A DNA stretch of 64,000 nucleotides, from contig DKWE01000084.1 of the NCBI GenBank assembly GCA_002491565.1, positions 4,279 through 68,278 of the forward strand, in the 5' to 3' direction. Positions 42,503-51,268 of this stretch are shown here, piece after piece. How positions within the stretch are numbered: position 1 is the first letter of the stretch; every line of letters starts with the position of its first letter. Source of the stretch: Lachnospiraceae bacterium UBA7160 (lineage in GTDB: Bacteria; Bacillota; Clostridia; Lachnospirales; Lachnospiraceae). Made by a program: the position numbers and the translations under genes. Under the pieces are notes generated by a model. It made no database searches, was not told where the DNA came from, and worked only from the letters and a program-made list of their open reading frames with translations.

Positions 42503-44317
42503 ATGCAAAGGACGGTGATTCGGTTGAAGCTGAATGTAAAGATGATGATTTTGTTTTCCGTTATCATGATGACTGCACTCTTCTTCTTTTCTTCCTATAC
42601 AATAGATTACACGACCAAGGGAAGCAATGCCCTCACGGCCTCCCGCTTTACCAACATGAGCTCCACCATCTCCGCTCACCTGGAGCAGCATGTTGCCATG
42701 ATGAATATGACCATCAATGATCTGACTGAGAGAATCTCGTTTATGTCCTCCCTCAATCAGTTTGTCCGCGATACCAGCGACGATCAGAAGATGGGGCTTG
42801 CCGCGCGCAAAGCCATTCTGCAAAATCTTTATCAGTCTCCGATGGTGGAGCAGTATTATCGGGTAAGCTTTATTTCTCTGGAAGGGAAGTATATTACCAC
42901 CCTTCCCGCTAAAGATTTTGACTTCGCAGTTCCGCCCGAGGTTCTGACTGCATTAACCGATTCCTTCTCCTGGGCGGACCAGAGCGCAGATCATACCTCC
43001 TACCAAATGCTCCCTCCCCATACAGACATTTTCACCCCGCGGCAGGATATTATGGTATACGGCATTGTTCAACCCGTATATTACTCCAAGCATTGTATCG
43101 GCTATATCTCCGTCCTGAATGAATGCCGCTCCCTGGACCACATTCTGGAGTTCGTCGACAACACCTCCGAAGTAGAGGTACAGGCTTCCTTTGATGATGA
43201 AAGTCCGTTCTACTGTAGCAAGGATACACTGCGTAAGTACCCCTGTGAAATGCCCGTCGGCACCATGCAGGAATGGTATGATCCGGAGACGGGCACTACC
43301 ATGCAGGTAATGCACACCCATCTGGACGCGCTTGGCCTGAATCTGTATGTCTCCCACGACAAACAGATCAACATTAACGGGAATCACTATATCCAAAAGG
43401 ATATTTATCAGCGCATGTTTCTGATTATGCTGGCCGCCTTCGTGATGATCGGCGTTTTTTCTTTCCAACTGACCCGGTCTATCCGCCGGATGACCAAGCG
43501 CGTACTGCAGATGTCCTCCAGAAACGTGCTGCTCAACAATGCCCCTGCCGCCCAAGCGCTTACCGAAACCGTCACTGCCCCCAGCGATCAGGAAATCCAC
43601 GCACTGGAGCTTGCCTACAACGATATGCTGCTCCGTTTAAGAGACAGTGCCTTCAATGAGATGACCCTGCGCGAATCCGCCCTGCAGGCTCATCTGAATG
43701 CACTGCAGACGCAAATTAGTCCTCATTTTATTTATAATACGCTTAATATTATCTCTGCAAAATCTCTTGAGAACGGAAATTTTGACGTGATCAAAATATG
43801 TGATCAATTTGCTTCCATGCTGCGCTATTCGACGGACACTCATTCACATACCGCCACAGTGCAGGAGGAAATCGAAAATGTTCGTAATTATCTGCTCCTG
43901 GCTAAAGCCCGGTATGAGGATAACCTGGAATTTCTCATCCAGGTACCGGATAATCTTCAGAACATTGAACTGCCCAAGCTTGCCCTGCAGCCTCTCGTCG
44001 AAAATGCGCTGACTCATGGGTATGACGGTAAAAATATACAGCGCAAGCTTTCTGTCATCGGAAAAATCACAGACAGCACGCTGATTCTGGAAATCCGGGA
44101 TAACGGAACTGGATTTTCTCCGGAGATCCTGCATAACTTGCAGCAGCGCATTGCAGATATTGAGACAAATGCCAATCCAGTTGAAAAAGACGGCTCACAT
44201 ATCGGCCTGATCAATACATGCCTGCGGCTCCACTATTACAGCAAAGGCGCTATCCACATCTCCATTCACAACGATAACGGCGCTGTGGTAACATTGGCTA
44301 TGCCGGTTACTCGATAA
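42503..44317 (+). CDS. YesM/LytS-type sensor histidine kinase
   Basis: A 604-residue membrane kinase. TM1 is about residues 14-33, a large outer sensing domain runs to about 300, and TM2 is near 309-328, followed by a HAMP-like linker. The His-kinase domain has the phospho-acceptor motif QISPHFIYNTLNII, N box LALQPLVENALTHG, G1 DNGTGFS and G2 HIGLINTCLRL. Start uncertain: ATG 42503 lacks a ribosome site, while TTG 42524 has AAGGA 11 bases upstream and would shorten the protein by 7 residues. Divergent from the CBM9-like gene; no regulator gene beside it, so the regulator at 25801 is the likely partner. Confidence 0.93.
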   Translation: MQRTVIRLKLNVKMMILFSVIMMTALFFFSSYTIDYTTKGSNALTASRFTNMSSTISAHLEQHVAMMNMTINDLTERISFMSSLNQFVRDTSDDQKMGLAARKAILQNLYQSPMVEQYYRVSFISLEGKYITTLPAKDFDFAVPPEVLTALTDSFSWADQSADHTSYQMLPPHTDIFTPRQDIMVYGIVQPVYYSKHCIGYISVLNECRSLDHILEFVDNTSEVEVQASFDDESPFYCSKDTLRKYPCEMPVGTMQEWYDPETGTTMQVMHTHLDALGLNLYVSHDKQININGNHYIQKDIYQRMFLIMLAAFVMIGVFSFQLTRSIRRMTKRVLQMSSRNVLLNNAPAAQALTETVTAPSDQEIHALELAYNDMLLRLRDSAFNEMTLRESALQAHLNALQTQISPHFIYNTLNIISAKSLENGNFDVIKICDQFASMLRYSTDTHSHTATVQEEIENVRNYLLLAKARYEDNLEFLIQVPDNLQNIELPKLALQPLVENALTHGYDGKNIQRKLSVIGKITDSTLILEIRDNGTGFSPEILHNLQQRIADIETNANPVEKDGSHIGLINTCLRLHYYSKGAIHISIHNDNGAVVTLAMPVTR

Positions 44318-44407
44318 GTGATTTTATAACAGGGAGTGACAGTATTCTTGGACATGAACCTGTTCAAGACGCTGACCGCAACCAAGATCATACCATCTCT
44401 TAATTTC

Positions 44408-44451
44408 AACAGACCGACCAGCGCTCAAATTTGAGCTTTGATCGGTCTGTT
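44408..44451 (+). terminator. Hairpin after the sensor-kinase gene
   Basis: AACAGACCGA (44408-44417) pairs with TCGGTCTGTT (44442-44451), with inner GCTCAAATTTGAGC. A strong stem without a long T run; probable terminator for the kinase. The rest of 44318-44623 shows no gene; a short frame before the hairpin has no similarity I recognise. Confidence 0.65.
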
Positions 44452-44623
44452 AATGTCTCCTGGATACCATCTTCCCGTATCCGTTATCTGCCCACACTTT
44501 TATGCTACCCTCAGGCAGATCCAGGCAGCCTTTCCTTCTGGTAATCTATCCCCAAAAGCCCTCTTATACGAACAACAGAGATTTATCAAAATTTCTGCCT
44601 TCCCATATAAGTACCTTTTCAAT

Positions 44624-46195
44624 TTAAATCGTAACATATTCTATCTTACACTCATGCTTTCGGCTCATTTTATCATAATTCACTCCCACAAGCAAAACAT
44701 TTCCTTCATAAGCTTCCAATGCATCCCCGTAAGATTTCTTTTTTATTTGATGAATGGCTCCCTTTGCCGATTTATTCCACTTTAATTCAACGATAATCGC
44801 AGGCTTGTCCATATATTTTTTTCGCGGAAGAAATACCAGATCAGCAAAACCCTTCCCGGATGGCATCTCCCGCACGATAGTATAATATTGTCTCGCGCTG
44901 TAATAAGCCAGATCGATCGTATAACTCAGCGCATTCTCATCATTATATTGCAGATGCGAGGTCTCCAGATGCACGTTTTCAATCTTCTCTGCTACCGTCT
45001 TTTCCTCCATATTCCATGTAGCTTTTAACAATTCCTCTGATGCCCGCACGGAATGAATGACTTCCTCCCATCCTGCTGCCTTTACTGCAGAAATATATTC
45101 ATCTGACACCTCAAAATTTGGGATAAATACTTCCTTTTTATCAAAATCATACCCCAGATATCCCAAATGAACCAGCAGCGTCAGGACATCCTCATATCCA
45201 TGAAAGGTTGTCATATCATTCGTGAAATTGCGGATATCGATTTTCTCCCTTGCACCGGCGATCATTGCAATGACCGTATCCTTCAGGCCGTCATAATTCC
45301 TATCAATATAAATCTTCAGCGCCTCAAAAGTCTCCGTCTGATTCCAGTAATTATCAAAGCACCTGTTGAGCATGGCATTTACAACAGATCTCGGGTTATA
45401 AATATCCAGTCCCCGTCCAAAATGATATCCATCATACCACTTTTTCGTTTCATCATAATCCATTTGATATTTTCTGCACAAAGCCTGGACCTCACCCGGG
45501 GTAAACCCTGTAAATTCTGCCAGAGGACCTGGATTTGTCATAGAATACTCATCAAACATATTGAGCGCAGAATGAGTTCCATACTTCTTCACAGGAAGAA
45601 TTCCTGTCATATAAACCAAATGGATATAACCTTTATCTTTCAACAGATCTCTCATAAAATCCAGATACATTTTCTGTGCCTGGATATCCTCTTTATATTC
45701 CCGCAAAATACAGTCCCACTCATCAATGATCAGAATAAACGGACATCCGGATTCCTCATATACGTCCTGCATACACTGGATCAGGTCGCTCTCGTCAAAA
45801 TAATCTACGGTTGGATATTCCCTTTTCAGTTCCCGGACAACCAGCCGCTTCAATCTCTCCAGCATGGTGTTCATATCCTGTGTCCTGCTGAGAAACTCCT
45901 GGATATTCAGCATAATGACATCATACCTGTTTCTATGTTTGTCAAAATCTCTGTTCCCGGAAATCCTGCACTTTTGAAATAATTGTTTCGAATCGCATCC
46001 CCGGCTATAATACGCTGCAAGCATATTCGCTGCCATTGATTTTCCAAAACGTCTTGGTCGGCTGACACATACAAAACGCTGTTCTGTGGCAATGACCTTA
46101 TTCGTATAAATTATCAGTTCTGACTTATCCACATATATTTCCGAATTCAATGCCATTGCAAATTTATCATATGAAGGATTCAGATAAATACCCAT
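44624..46195 (-). CDS. AAA-ATPase-like protein with PD-(D/E)XK nuclease-like C-terminus
   Basis: A 523-residue protein of the AAA-ATPase-like/DUF1703 type that is abundant in Lachnospiraceae and Bacteroidetes. The N-terminal NTPase has SRPRRFGKSMAANML as Walker A and FILIIDEWDCI as Walker B. The C-terminus carries the nuclease-like core FADLVFLPRK and PAIIVELKWNKSAKGAIHQI (E-x-K). ATG at 46193-46195 follows GGGAGGGCTGTGAC. Single gene. These are often multicopy and linked to genome plasticity, but no function is proven. No repeats marking a mobile element were found beside it. Confidence 0.88.
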   Translation of the reverse strand: MGIYLNPSYDKFAMALNSEIYVDKSELIIYTNKVIATEQRFVCVSRPRRFGKSMAANMLAAYYSRGCDSKQLFQKCRISGNRDFDKHRNRYDVIMLNIQEFLSRTQDMNTMLERLKRLVVRELKREYPTVDYFDESDLIQCMQDVYEESGCPFILIIDEWDCILREYKEDIQAQKMYLDFMRDLLKDKGYIHLVYMTGILPVKKYGTHSALNMFDEYSMTNPGPLAEFTGFTPGEVQALCRKYQMDYDETKKWYDGYHFGRGLDIYNPRSVVNAMLNRCFDNYWNQTETFEALKIYIDRNYDGLKDTVIAMIAGAREKIDIRNFTNDMTTFHGYEDVLTLLVHLGYLGYDFDKKEVFIPNFEVSDEYISAVKAAGWEEVIHSVRASEELLKATWNMEEKTVAEKIENVHLETSHLQYNDENALSYTIDLAYYSARQYYTIVREMPSGKGFADLVFLPRKKYMDKPAIIVELKWNKSAKGAIHQIKKKSYGDALEAYEGNVLLVGVNYDKMSRKHECKIEYVTI

Positions 46196-46344
46196 GTCAC
46201 AGCCCTCCCATGTATAAACACAGATCCTGTAATTATTTTTGATATTCTCTATGCCAACCATTTACTGTCATCATTATACACCGGTTTTTCCCTTCATACC
46301 AGAAATTTGTGCAGAGAAACCCTTTATGTTCCATTTTCCTGCCA

Positions 46345-46749
46345 TTACAGATTCTGTTTTCCGCACCATTTGGCCATTTCCGCTATTAATTCCAGCGGCA
46401 ATGGTTTATCATAGGGAATCTGTATAGCCCCCTTACTGGTTTTATACTCCTGAAGCCTGTCCGCAAAAGCTTCCACAGCTTCAGGACCCGGATACAGGCC
46501 AATATGCTTTTTAAAAGCAGCGAACTGAATCAGATTATGTTTCTTCCAGTAAGTCGGCATACTCCACGATATTTTTTCCACTGCGTCAGGCAATGCAGCT
46601 TTCACCGTGATGTTGATCTGCCGCAGATACGGCTGAGCCTCCTCTGGCTGGCGTTCTATATATTCCTCTATAGTCGCCGGAGCCGGACCGCAATAGTGAT
46701 CCTGATTCGTCTTTTTGAATGTACGCCCGCACTTTGGACATTCCCACAT
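46345..46749 (-). CDS. DUF1801 protein with N-terminal zinc ribbon
   Basis: A 134-residue protein. Residues 1-25 form a zinc-ribbon-like segment with CPKCGRTF and a later His-Tyr-Cys-Gly. The DUF1801/YdhG-like domain follows, with the marks AVEKISWSMPTYW, LIQFAAFKKHIGLYPGPEAV and AIQIPYDKPLPLELI. Some relatives are called iron chaperones or frataxin-like; the role here is unknown. It lies 15 bases after the SDR gene, so probably co-transcribed with it and the small gene at 47483. Confidence 0.88.
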   Translation of the reverse strand: MWECPKCGRTFKKTNQDHYCGPAPATIEEYIERQPEEAQPYLRQINITVKAALPDAVEKISWSMPTYWKKHNLIQFAAFKKHIGLYPGPEAVEAFADRLQEYKTSKGAIQIPYDKPLPLELIAEMAKWCGKQNL

Positions 46750-46764
46750 TGTTTCACCTTCTCC

Positions 46765-47490
46765 TTAATCATTCCTGTTCTCCGTCCGATGTTCCAGCAT
46801 CCAGCCATAATCGCCATGATAGATCATCTGCCGGGTCATTCCTCCATCAATACAGATATTTTCACCTGTAATAAATCCTGCTTTATCAGAACACAGGAAA
46901 AGAACCATATTGGCGATATCCAGCGGATTGCCCACCCTTCCTGCCGGATGCTGGCAGGCATCCGCTCCCTCATATACTGTATACTCCGTATCAATCCAGC
47001 CGGGAGAAACCGAATTGACTCTCACCTTTCCGGAAAAGCTCACAGCCAGAGCATGCGTCAGCGCTGCGATACCACCCTTTGCCGCAGTATAGCTTTCTGT
47101 CTCAGGCTGACTCATCCGATCTCTGGAACTGGAGATATTAATAATGCAGGAACCGGCAGAAAAACAGGGTGCAAACACCTTTGCCAGATAAAACGGCGCA
47201 GTAACCCCGACTGCCATTGCATACTGAAACTCCTCATAAGTACACGAATGGAGTCCCTTCATCAGCGGAAGCGCATTGTTAATCAGAAAATCCACATGGC
47301 CATGTTTCCTGATTACTGTATCGGCAAATTTATCCAGAACCTCTTTTTTACCGATATCCCCCACAAAATGATCGCCTTCCCGAATATCTATTACTTCTAC
47401 GCAGGCTCCCTGTTTTCTGAACTCTTCTGCAATACATTTCCCGATCCCGTGGGCACCGCCTGTAATAACAGCAACCTTCTCTTTAAACAT
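46765..47490 (-). CDS. Short-chain dehydrogenase/reductase
   Basis: A 241-residue classical SDR. Cofactor motif TGGAHGIG near residue 9, NNA motif in LINNALPL, Ser in INISSSRDR, catalytic YTAAK, and the C-terminal SPGWIDTEY and TGENICIDGG segments of the glucose-dehydrogenase/FabG type. ATG at 47488-47490 is chosen as first codon of the conserved core, with GGAGGG 11 bases away. It overlaps the small gene upstream by 8 bases, so is coupled to it. Substrate not predictable. Confidence 0.92.
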   Translation of the reverse strand: MFKEKVAVITGGAHGIGKCIAEEFRKQGACVEVIDIREGDHFVGDIGKKEVLDKFADTVIRKHGHVDFLINNALPLMKGLHSCTYEEFQYAMAVGVTAPFYLAKVFAPCFSAGSCIINISSSRDRMSQPETESYTAAKGGIAALTHALAVSFSGKVRVNSVSPGWIDTEYTVYEGADACQHPAGRVGNPLDIANMVLFLCSDKAGFITGENICIDGGMTRQMIYHGDYGWMLEHRTENRND

Positions 47491-47713
47491 ATGTTCGTAT
47501 TCCCTCCGCAAATCTGGCCTCTTCCACCCCTCGAATATAATTTGAGTGATGCGTAATCCCCTGCTCATACAAACTGGCATCTGAGGCGCGTACTGTTATG
47601 TTTTCACTCGTATCTGAACAGAGACGGACCAGTACCATATCCTTCATATCCTCGGCACGTCCTTCACATCCAAAATCCATCTCGTAAATCTCAGCAACTT
47701 TATATTTCTCCAT
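47483..47713 (-). CDS. Small conserved-looking protein of unknown function
   Basis: A 76-residue acidic soluble protein that starts MEKYKVAEIYEMDFGCEGR and has no TM or signal. Ribosome site GAGGGCGG lies before ATG. It overlaps the SDR gene by 8 bases, so the two are translated together. I do not recognise a named domain; the pattern of hydrophobic strands suggests a small beta-rich protein. Confidence 0.6.
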   Translation of the reverse strand: MEKYKVAEIYEMDFGCEGRAEDMKDMVLVRLCSDTSENITVRASDASLYEQGITHHSNYIRGVEEARFAEGIRTYV

Positions 47714-48095
47714 ACTCGCACCGCCCTCAAATAATAATTTCCTGTAAGGAGTCGCATTCGTGCTGGATGACCTAATTCACTTCCATCTCTGTTTCCAGTA
47801 TAAATGCAATTCTATCATTTATCAACCTCAAAACGGGCTCTTTTCCTGCACTTTTTCCAAGCCGCCGATTATAGTGTCAAGACCACTATTGGCATCTCTC
47901 TTTGAACCGTATACCGGACAGATAAACTCACCTAAGCGATACCAAATACCCCATATGCTCCAGTACCTTCCCGGACTCTTTTCTCCAAAAAAACATACCA
48001 AATGGAATTCCCACTGCTAATAAGTGAGACAGATCAGAGGCACTAGCTGTTCGGTTTCTTTTTCCTTTCCCAATCTCACGAACCCTCGTTATTTA
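47714..48095. other. Intergenic stretch, nothing recognised
   Basis: This 382-base stretch separates the small gene from the metallo-hydrolase gene. It should hold the promoter of the small gene-SDR-DUF1801 unit. The 86-codon plus-strand frame inside has no ribosome site and no recognisable protein sequence. No RNA or repeat was assigned. Confidence 0.5.
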
Positions 48096-49154
48096 CTATT
48101 TCACATCCTGCCACCAGCGCTGCGTCCATTCCGTTAAATTTGTAAAATCGACGGTCTCCCCGATCTTCGGTGTGACAAGCTGATCCGCATTTTCCCCGGA
48201 CGCTGCCAGCATCCGTTCTGCCGGATCATCCCAGGGATGGTCTGCAAGCCGGAATGCTCCCCAGTGAATGGGCATCAGCCACTTCGCGCCTAACGTCCGG
48301 GACGCCTGATAGGATTCCTCCGGATTCATATGTACATCCGGCCATCTTACGTCATACTGGGCGCAGTCCAGTAATACCAGATCGAAATCACCATATCTTT
48401 CCTGTATCTCTTCAAAATGATTTCCAAATCCAGTATCACCGCTCTCAAAAATCTGATATTCCGATCCCTTCAGCACCCAAGAAGCCCATAGAGTGGCAAA
48501 CCGGTCATCCAGACTTCTCCCCGAATAATGTCTTGCCGGAGTACAGCCAATCGTCAGTCCTTCTATCTCTACTTCTTCCCACCATGCCATCTCATGAATG
48601 CTTGCTGCCGGGACACCCCACCGTTCCAGATGATTCTCCACACCGAGCGGTACGATAAAGTGCTTCACCCTGTCTTTCATCTGCTTAATCACGTTATAAT
48701 CCAGATGATCATAATGATCATGGGAAACGATCAGGATATCAATCTCCGGCAGATCGTCCAGCGCAACCGGCGGTTTGCTGAATCGCTTTGAACCTGCAAA
48801 CGACACAGGTGAGGAACGCTCACTGAATACCGGATCGATCAGGATATTCATCTTTTCCATCTGTATCAGAAGGGAATAATGCCCGAACCATGTGACGGTC
48901 AGATCCTCTGCGGAAGGATGCTCCTTCCATGCAGGCTTTTCCACTGGGATCTCTTCCGCCGGCACATTTCCTTTGTGAGATAACGGCTCGTTTTCCACTC
49001 CCTCCTCCACCTCTCTCATAACAGAAAAATCCTCTTCATTGTAAAAGATTCCGTCGTGAAAATTAGATGCTCTTTTCGCGTACTCCTCTGTCTTCTCACG
49101 GGACGCTCTTGCCCCAAAAGCAGGCCACAGCCTCAAAAACAATGCAGCCGCCAC
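48096..49154 (-). CDS. MBL-fold metallo-hydrolase (NAPE-PLD/UlaG-like), 5'-truncated
   Basis: 352 codons remain. The frame begins, at GTG, with VAAALFLRLWPAFGARAS, which looks like the second half of an N-terminal TM, so roughly 15-20 codons appear to be lost. The metallo-beta-lactamase core is complete: TWFGHYSLLIQ, IDPVFSERSSPVSF, the metal motif SHDHYDHLD, the ARHYSGR segment, ESGDTGFG and the late MPIHWGAFRL. Relatives cleave phosphodiesters or lactones at the membrane. The gene meets the remains of two other genes at 49155-49265. Without the membrane anchor and its promoter, expression is doubtful. Confidence 0.75.
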   Translation of the reverse strand: MAAALFLRLWPAFGARASREKTEEYAKRASNFHDGIFYNEEDFSVMREVEEGVENEPLSHKGNVPAEEIPVEKPAWKEHPSAEDLTVTWFGHYSLLIQMEKMNILIDPVFSERSSPVSFAGSKRFSKPPVALDDLPEIDILIVSHDHYDHLDYNVIKQMKDRVKHFIVPLGVENHLERWGVPAASIHEMAWWEEVEIEGLTIGCTPARHYSGRSLDDRFATLWASWVLKGSEYQIFESGDTGFGNHFEEIQERYGDFDLVLLDCAQYDVRWPDVHMNPEESYQASRTLGAKWLMPIHWGAFRLADHPWDDPAERMLAASGENADQLVTPKIGETVDFTNLTEWTQRWWQDVK

Positions 49155-49260
49155 GGTCCCTTATTACAGACTTCTCCCGAATTCTCTCAATTCATTCAAC
49201 TTTTCTTCTGATTTGTTCTGCTTTCCAAATGCGGAATAAATTCCCATATCCTCCAGGGGA
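49155..49260 (-). pseudogene. 3' end of an unidentified gene at a rearrangement scar
   Basis: On the minus strand a frame reads EDMGIYSAFGKQNKSEEKLN and then ELREFGRSL before two stops, ending just before the truncated metallo-hydrolase. The periodic Lys/Glu/Leu tail looks like a real C-terminal helix. Its upstream part is replaced by antisense aldo/keto reductase sequence from about 49260. The family is not identifiable from so little. Confidence 0.35.
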
Positions 49261-49261
49261 A

Positions 49262-50104
49262 TATGGCTGGAGCACCGATCTTGCTACCATCCAGCGCTCT
49301 GTCGACTGGCAGCTTGCGAACCTGAAGACAGACTATATTGATTTTGGCTTTATCCACTGTCTGGATGAAGCATCTGACCTGGCTGCCTATGAAAAAAGCG
49401 GCGCTCTTGGCTATGTGCTGGATCTGAAGGAGCAGGGCGTGATCCGGCACATCGGCCTTTCTTCCCACGCCCCGGAGCTTGTGCACAGGGTGCTGGATCT
49501 GGGAATTCTGGATATGCTGATGTTCTCCATCAATCCCATGTATGACTATGGCCAGGGCGATTATGCAAACGGCTCAAGTGAGGAGAGATACGACCTGTAT
49601 CGTCGCTGTGAAAAAGAGGGCGTAGGCATTTCTGTCATGAAACCCTTTAACGCCGGCCAGCTTCTGGATGCGGCAAAGTCTCCCTTCCACCAGGCACTGA
49701 CAACGGCTCAGTGCATTCAGTATGCTCTGGATAAGCCGGGCGTTGTGACAGTCCTCCCTGGTCCAGGAAGTGTGGATGAATTAAAGCACATCCTTGGCTA
49801 TTTTGATACGACGGAAGAACAGAGGGATTACTCCGTCATCAGTTCCCTCGTGCCGGATACCTCCAAAGGAAGCTGTGTTTACTGTAAGCATTGTCATCCC
49901 TGCCCGGCAGGGCTGGATATCGGCCTGATCAATAAATATTATGACCTGAGTAAGCTTGGCGATGCGCTGGCTGCAGAGCATTATTTAACACTGGAAAAGA
50001 CCGCTTCCGATTGCGTGCAATGCGGCCACTGCAACAGCCGCTGTCCCTTCCATGTAGACCAGATGGCGCGTATGCAGGAAATCGAAACCTATTTTAAAAA
50101 GTAA
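49262..50104 (+). pseudogene. Fe-S aldo/keto reductase, N-terminus missing
   Basis: About 280 codons of an aldo/keto reductase with a C-terminal 4Fe-4S module. The sequence enters the family at STDLATIQRSVDWQLANL and continues with IDFGFIHCLD, GVIRHIGLSSH, GISVMKPFNAGQ and VTVLPGPGS. It then carries the cysteine clusters YCKHCHPCPAG and CVQCGHCNSRCPF. Roughly 85 N-terminal residues, including the catalytic Asp/Tyr/Lys region, are absent, and the frame to the left is antisense to the metallo-hydrolase. No promoter or ribosome site is evident, so it is non-functional as an enzyme. Its terminator is intact. Confidence 0.8.
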
Positions 50105-50116
50105 ACATTCAGAACA

Positions 50117-50158
50117 GGAAAAGCAGCGTGGTGAAGTCTCTCTCCATGCTGCTTTTCC
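50117..50158 (+). terminator. Terminator of the aldo/keto reductase
   Basis: GGAAAAGCAGCGTGG pairs with CCATGCTGCTTTTCC across a 12-base loop; the AT part of the stem gives CTTTTCC at its end. It can also serve the convergent hxlR gene ending at 50202. Confidence 0.7.
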
Positions 50159-50201
50159 GATGTAGCTGAACACCTCCCGGCTTTACTCATGCTCGTATCA
50201 T

Positions 50202-50552
50202 CTATTTCTGGATCGTATCAGTACCATTCAGATATGCTATATACTCATTCCCCCATACTTCAAGGACAGACAAAACTTTCCTGAACTTTTCGCCAATTTC
50301 GCTTAACTGATACTCAACTTTAGGGGGGATTTGCTGATATTCCATGCGGACAATCAGCCCTTCCTCTTCAAGCGTCTTCAACTGCCTTGATAACGTGGTG
50401 TGCGTCATCTCTTCCGGCATACGTCTTTGCAATTCATTAAATCGAACTGGCCCATCGGTCAAAAGATACATAATATACATTGACCATTTCCCGGTAAGCA
50501 CCTTTTGAGCCGTTACATAAGGGCATAATCCAAACAATTCTTTCTTTGCCAT
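50202..50552 (-). CDS. HxlR-family transcriptional regulator
   Basis: A 116-residue winged-helix regulator. Family marks: CPYVTAQKVLTGKWSMYIMY at the start, VRFNELQRRMPEEMTHTTLS for the helix-turn-helix, LKTLEEEGLIVR and PPKVEYQLSEIG for the wing. ATG at 50550-50552 follows AAAAAGGAGCGCGTAT; the longer frame runs through the control region. It is divergent from the acetyltransferase-DUF1349 pair, which it probably controls. HxlR proteins respond to redox or reactive aldehydes in several bacteria; ligand unknown here. Confidence 0.93.
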   Translation of the reverse strand: MAKKELFGLCPYVTAQKVLTGKWSMYIMYLLTDGPVRFNELQRRMPEEMTHTTLSRQLKTLEEEGLIVRMEYQQIPPKVEYQLSEIGEKFRKVLSVLEVWGNEYIAYLNGTDTIQK

Positions 50553-50570
50553 ATACGCGCTCCTTTTTGA

Positions 50571-50650
50571 TACTGGTATCCTTAAATATCGTACTTGCAA
50601 TATTATTCCTGTGCTATATAATTATACCTGCAAACGAAAAAAATGCAACC
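50571..50650 (+). promoter_or_regulatory. HxlR divergent control region with acetyltransferase promoter
   Basis: TTGCAA (50595-50600), 16 bases, TATAAT (50617-50622) drives the plus-strand genes. GATAC-TG-GTATC (50569-50580) is a perfect palindrome and a candidate HxlR operator. The whole stretch has a near-copy at 9547-9630. Confidence 0.65.
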
Positions 50651-50674
50651 CATAATTTTGAAAGGAAGAAATTT

Positions 50675-51268
50675 ATGACTGAACTGGAAAAAATGCAACG
50701 GGGACTGCTTTACGATGCAAATTATGATCCGGAACTGCTTCAGACAAGAACCCGTTGCAAGGATTTATGTTTTGAATTCAACCATCTGAAACCTTCTTCG
50801 CTTTCTGAACAGGAAAAACTTATCCGAAGCATGTTTGGAAAGACAGGAAAACATTTTTGCATTACCGCTCCATTCTGGTGTGACTATGGTTACAATATTG
50901 AGGTGGGCGAAAATTTTTATACCAACCACAATTGCGTGATTTTGGACGGTGCGAAGGTTACCTTTGGCGATAATGTTTTTATTGCTCCGAATTGCATTTT
51001 TTCAACAGCCGGGCACCCGCTGGATACCGAACAGCGGAATCAGGGATTGGAGTACGCATATCCGATTTCCGTCGGAGATAATGTCTGGTTCGGCGCTTCG
51101 GTTACGGTACTGCCGGGTGTAACGATTGGGAGCAATACTGTAATTGGGGCAGGCAGTGTGGTCAACCGGGATATTCCTTCCGGGGTTGTCGCCGTAGGCA
51201 GTCCGTGCCGGGTACTGAGAAAGATTACCGAAGATGATAAGAAAAAGTATTGGAGGAACGCAGAATGA
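50675..51268 (+). CDS. Sugar O-acetyltransferase (maltose/galactoside acetyltransferase type)
   Basis: A 197-residue hexapeptide-repeat enzyme. The N-terminal Mac domain begins TELEKMQRGLLYDANYDPEL. Left-handed beta-helix repeats run from about residue 60 with NIEVGENFYTNHNCVILD, the catalytic His in FSTAGHPLD, and VTVLPGVTIGSNTVIGAGSV near the end. It transfers acetyl from acetyl-CoA to a sugar hydroxyl, probably for detoxification. ATG 50675 follows GAAAGGAAGAAATTT. Its stop overlaps the next start (ATGA). Controlled by the HxlR-type region upstream. Confidence 0.93.
   Translation: MTELEKMQRGLLYDANYDPELLQTRTRCKDLCFEFNHLKPSSLSEQEKLIRSMFGKTGKHFCITAPFWCDYGYNIEVGENFYTNHNCVILDGAKVTFGDNVFIAPNCIFSTAGHPLDTEQRNQGLEYAYPISVGDNVWFGASVTVLPGVTIGSNTVIGAGSVVNRDIPSGVVAVGSPCRVLRKITEDDKKKYWRNAE

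Noticed and set aside
44338..44407. Possible transposase or peptide remnant after the kinase gene
   Set aside because: The short frame before the hairpin matches no family I can name and is too short to support a call.
47760..48020. 86-codon plus-strand frame in an intergenic gap
   Set aside because: No ribosome site, no recognisable protein pattern.
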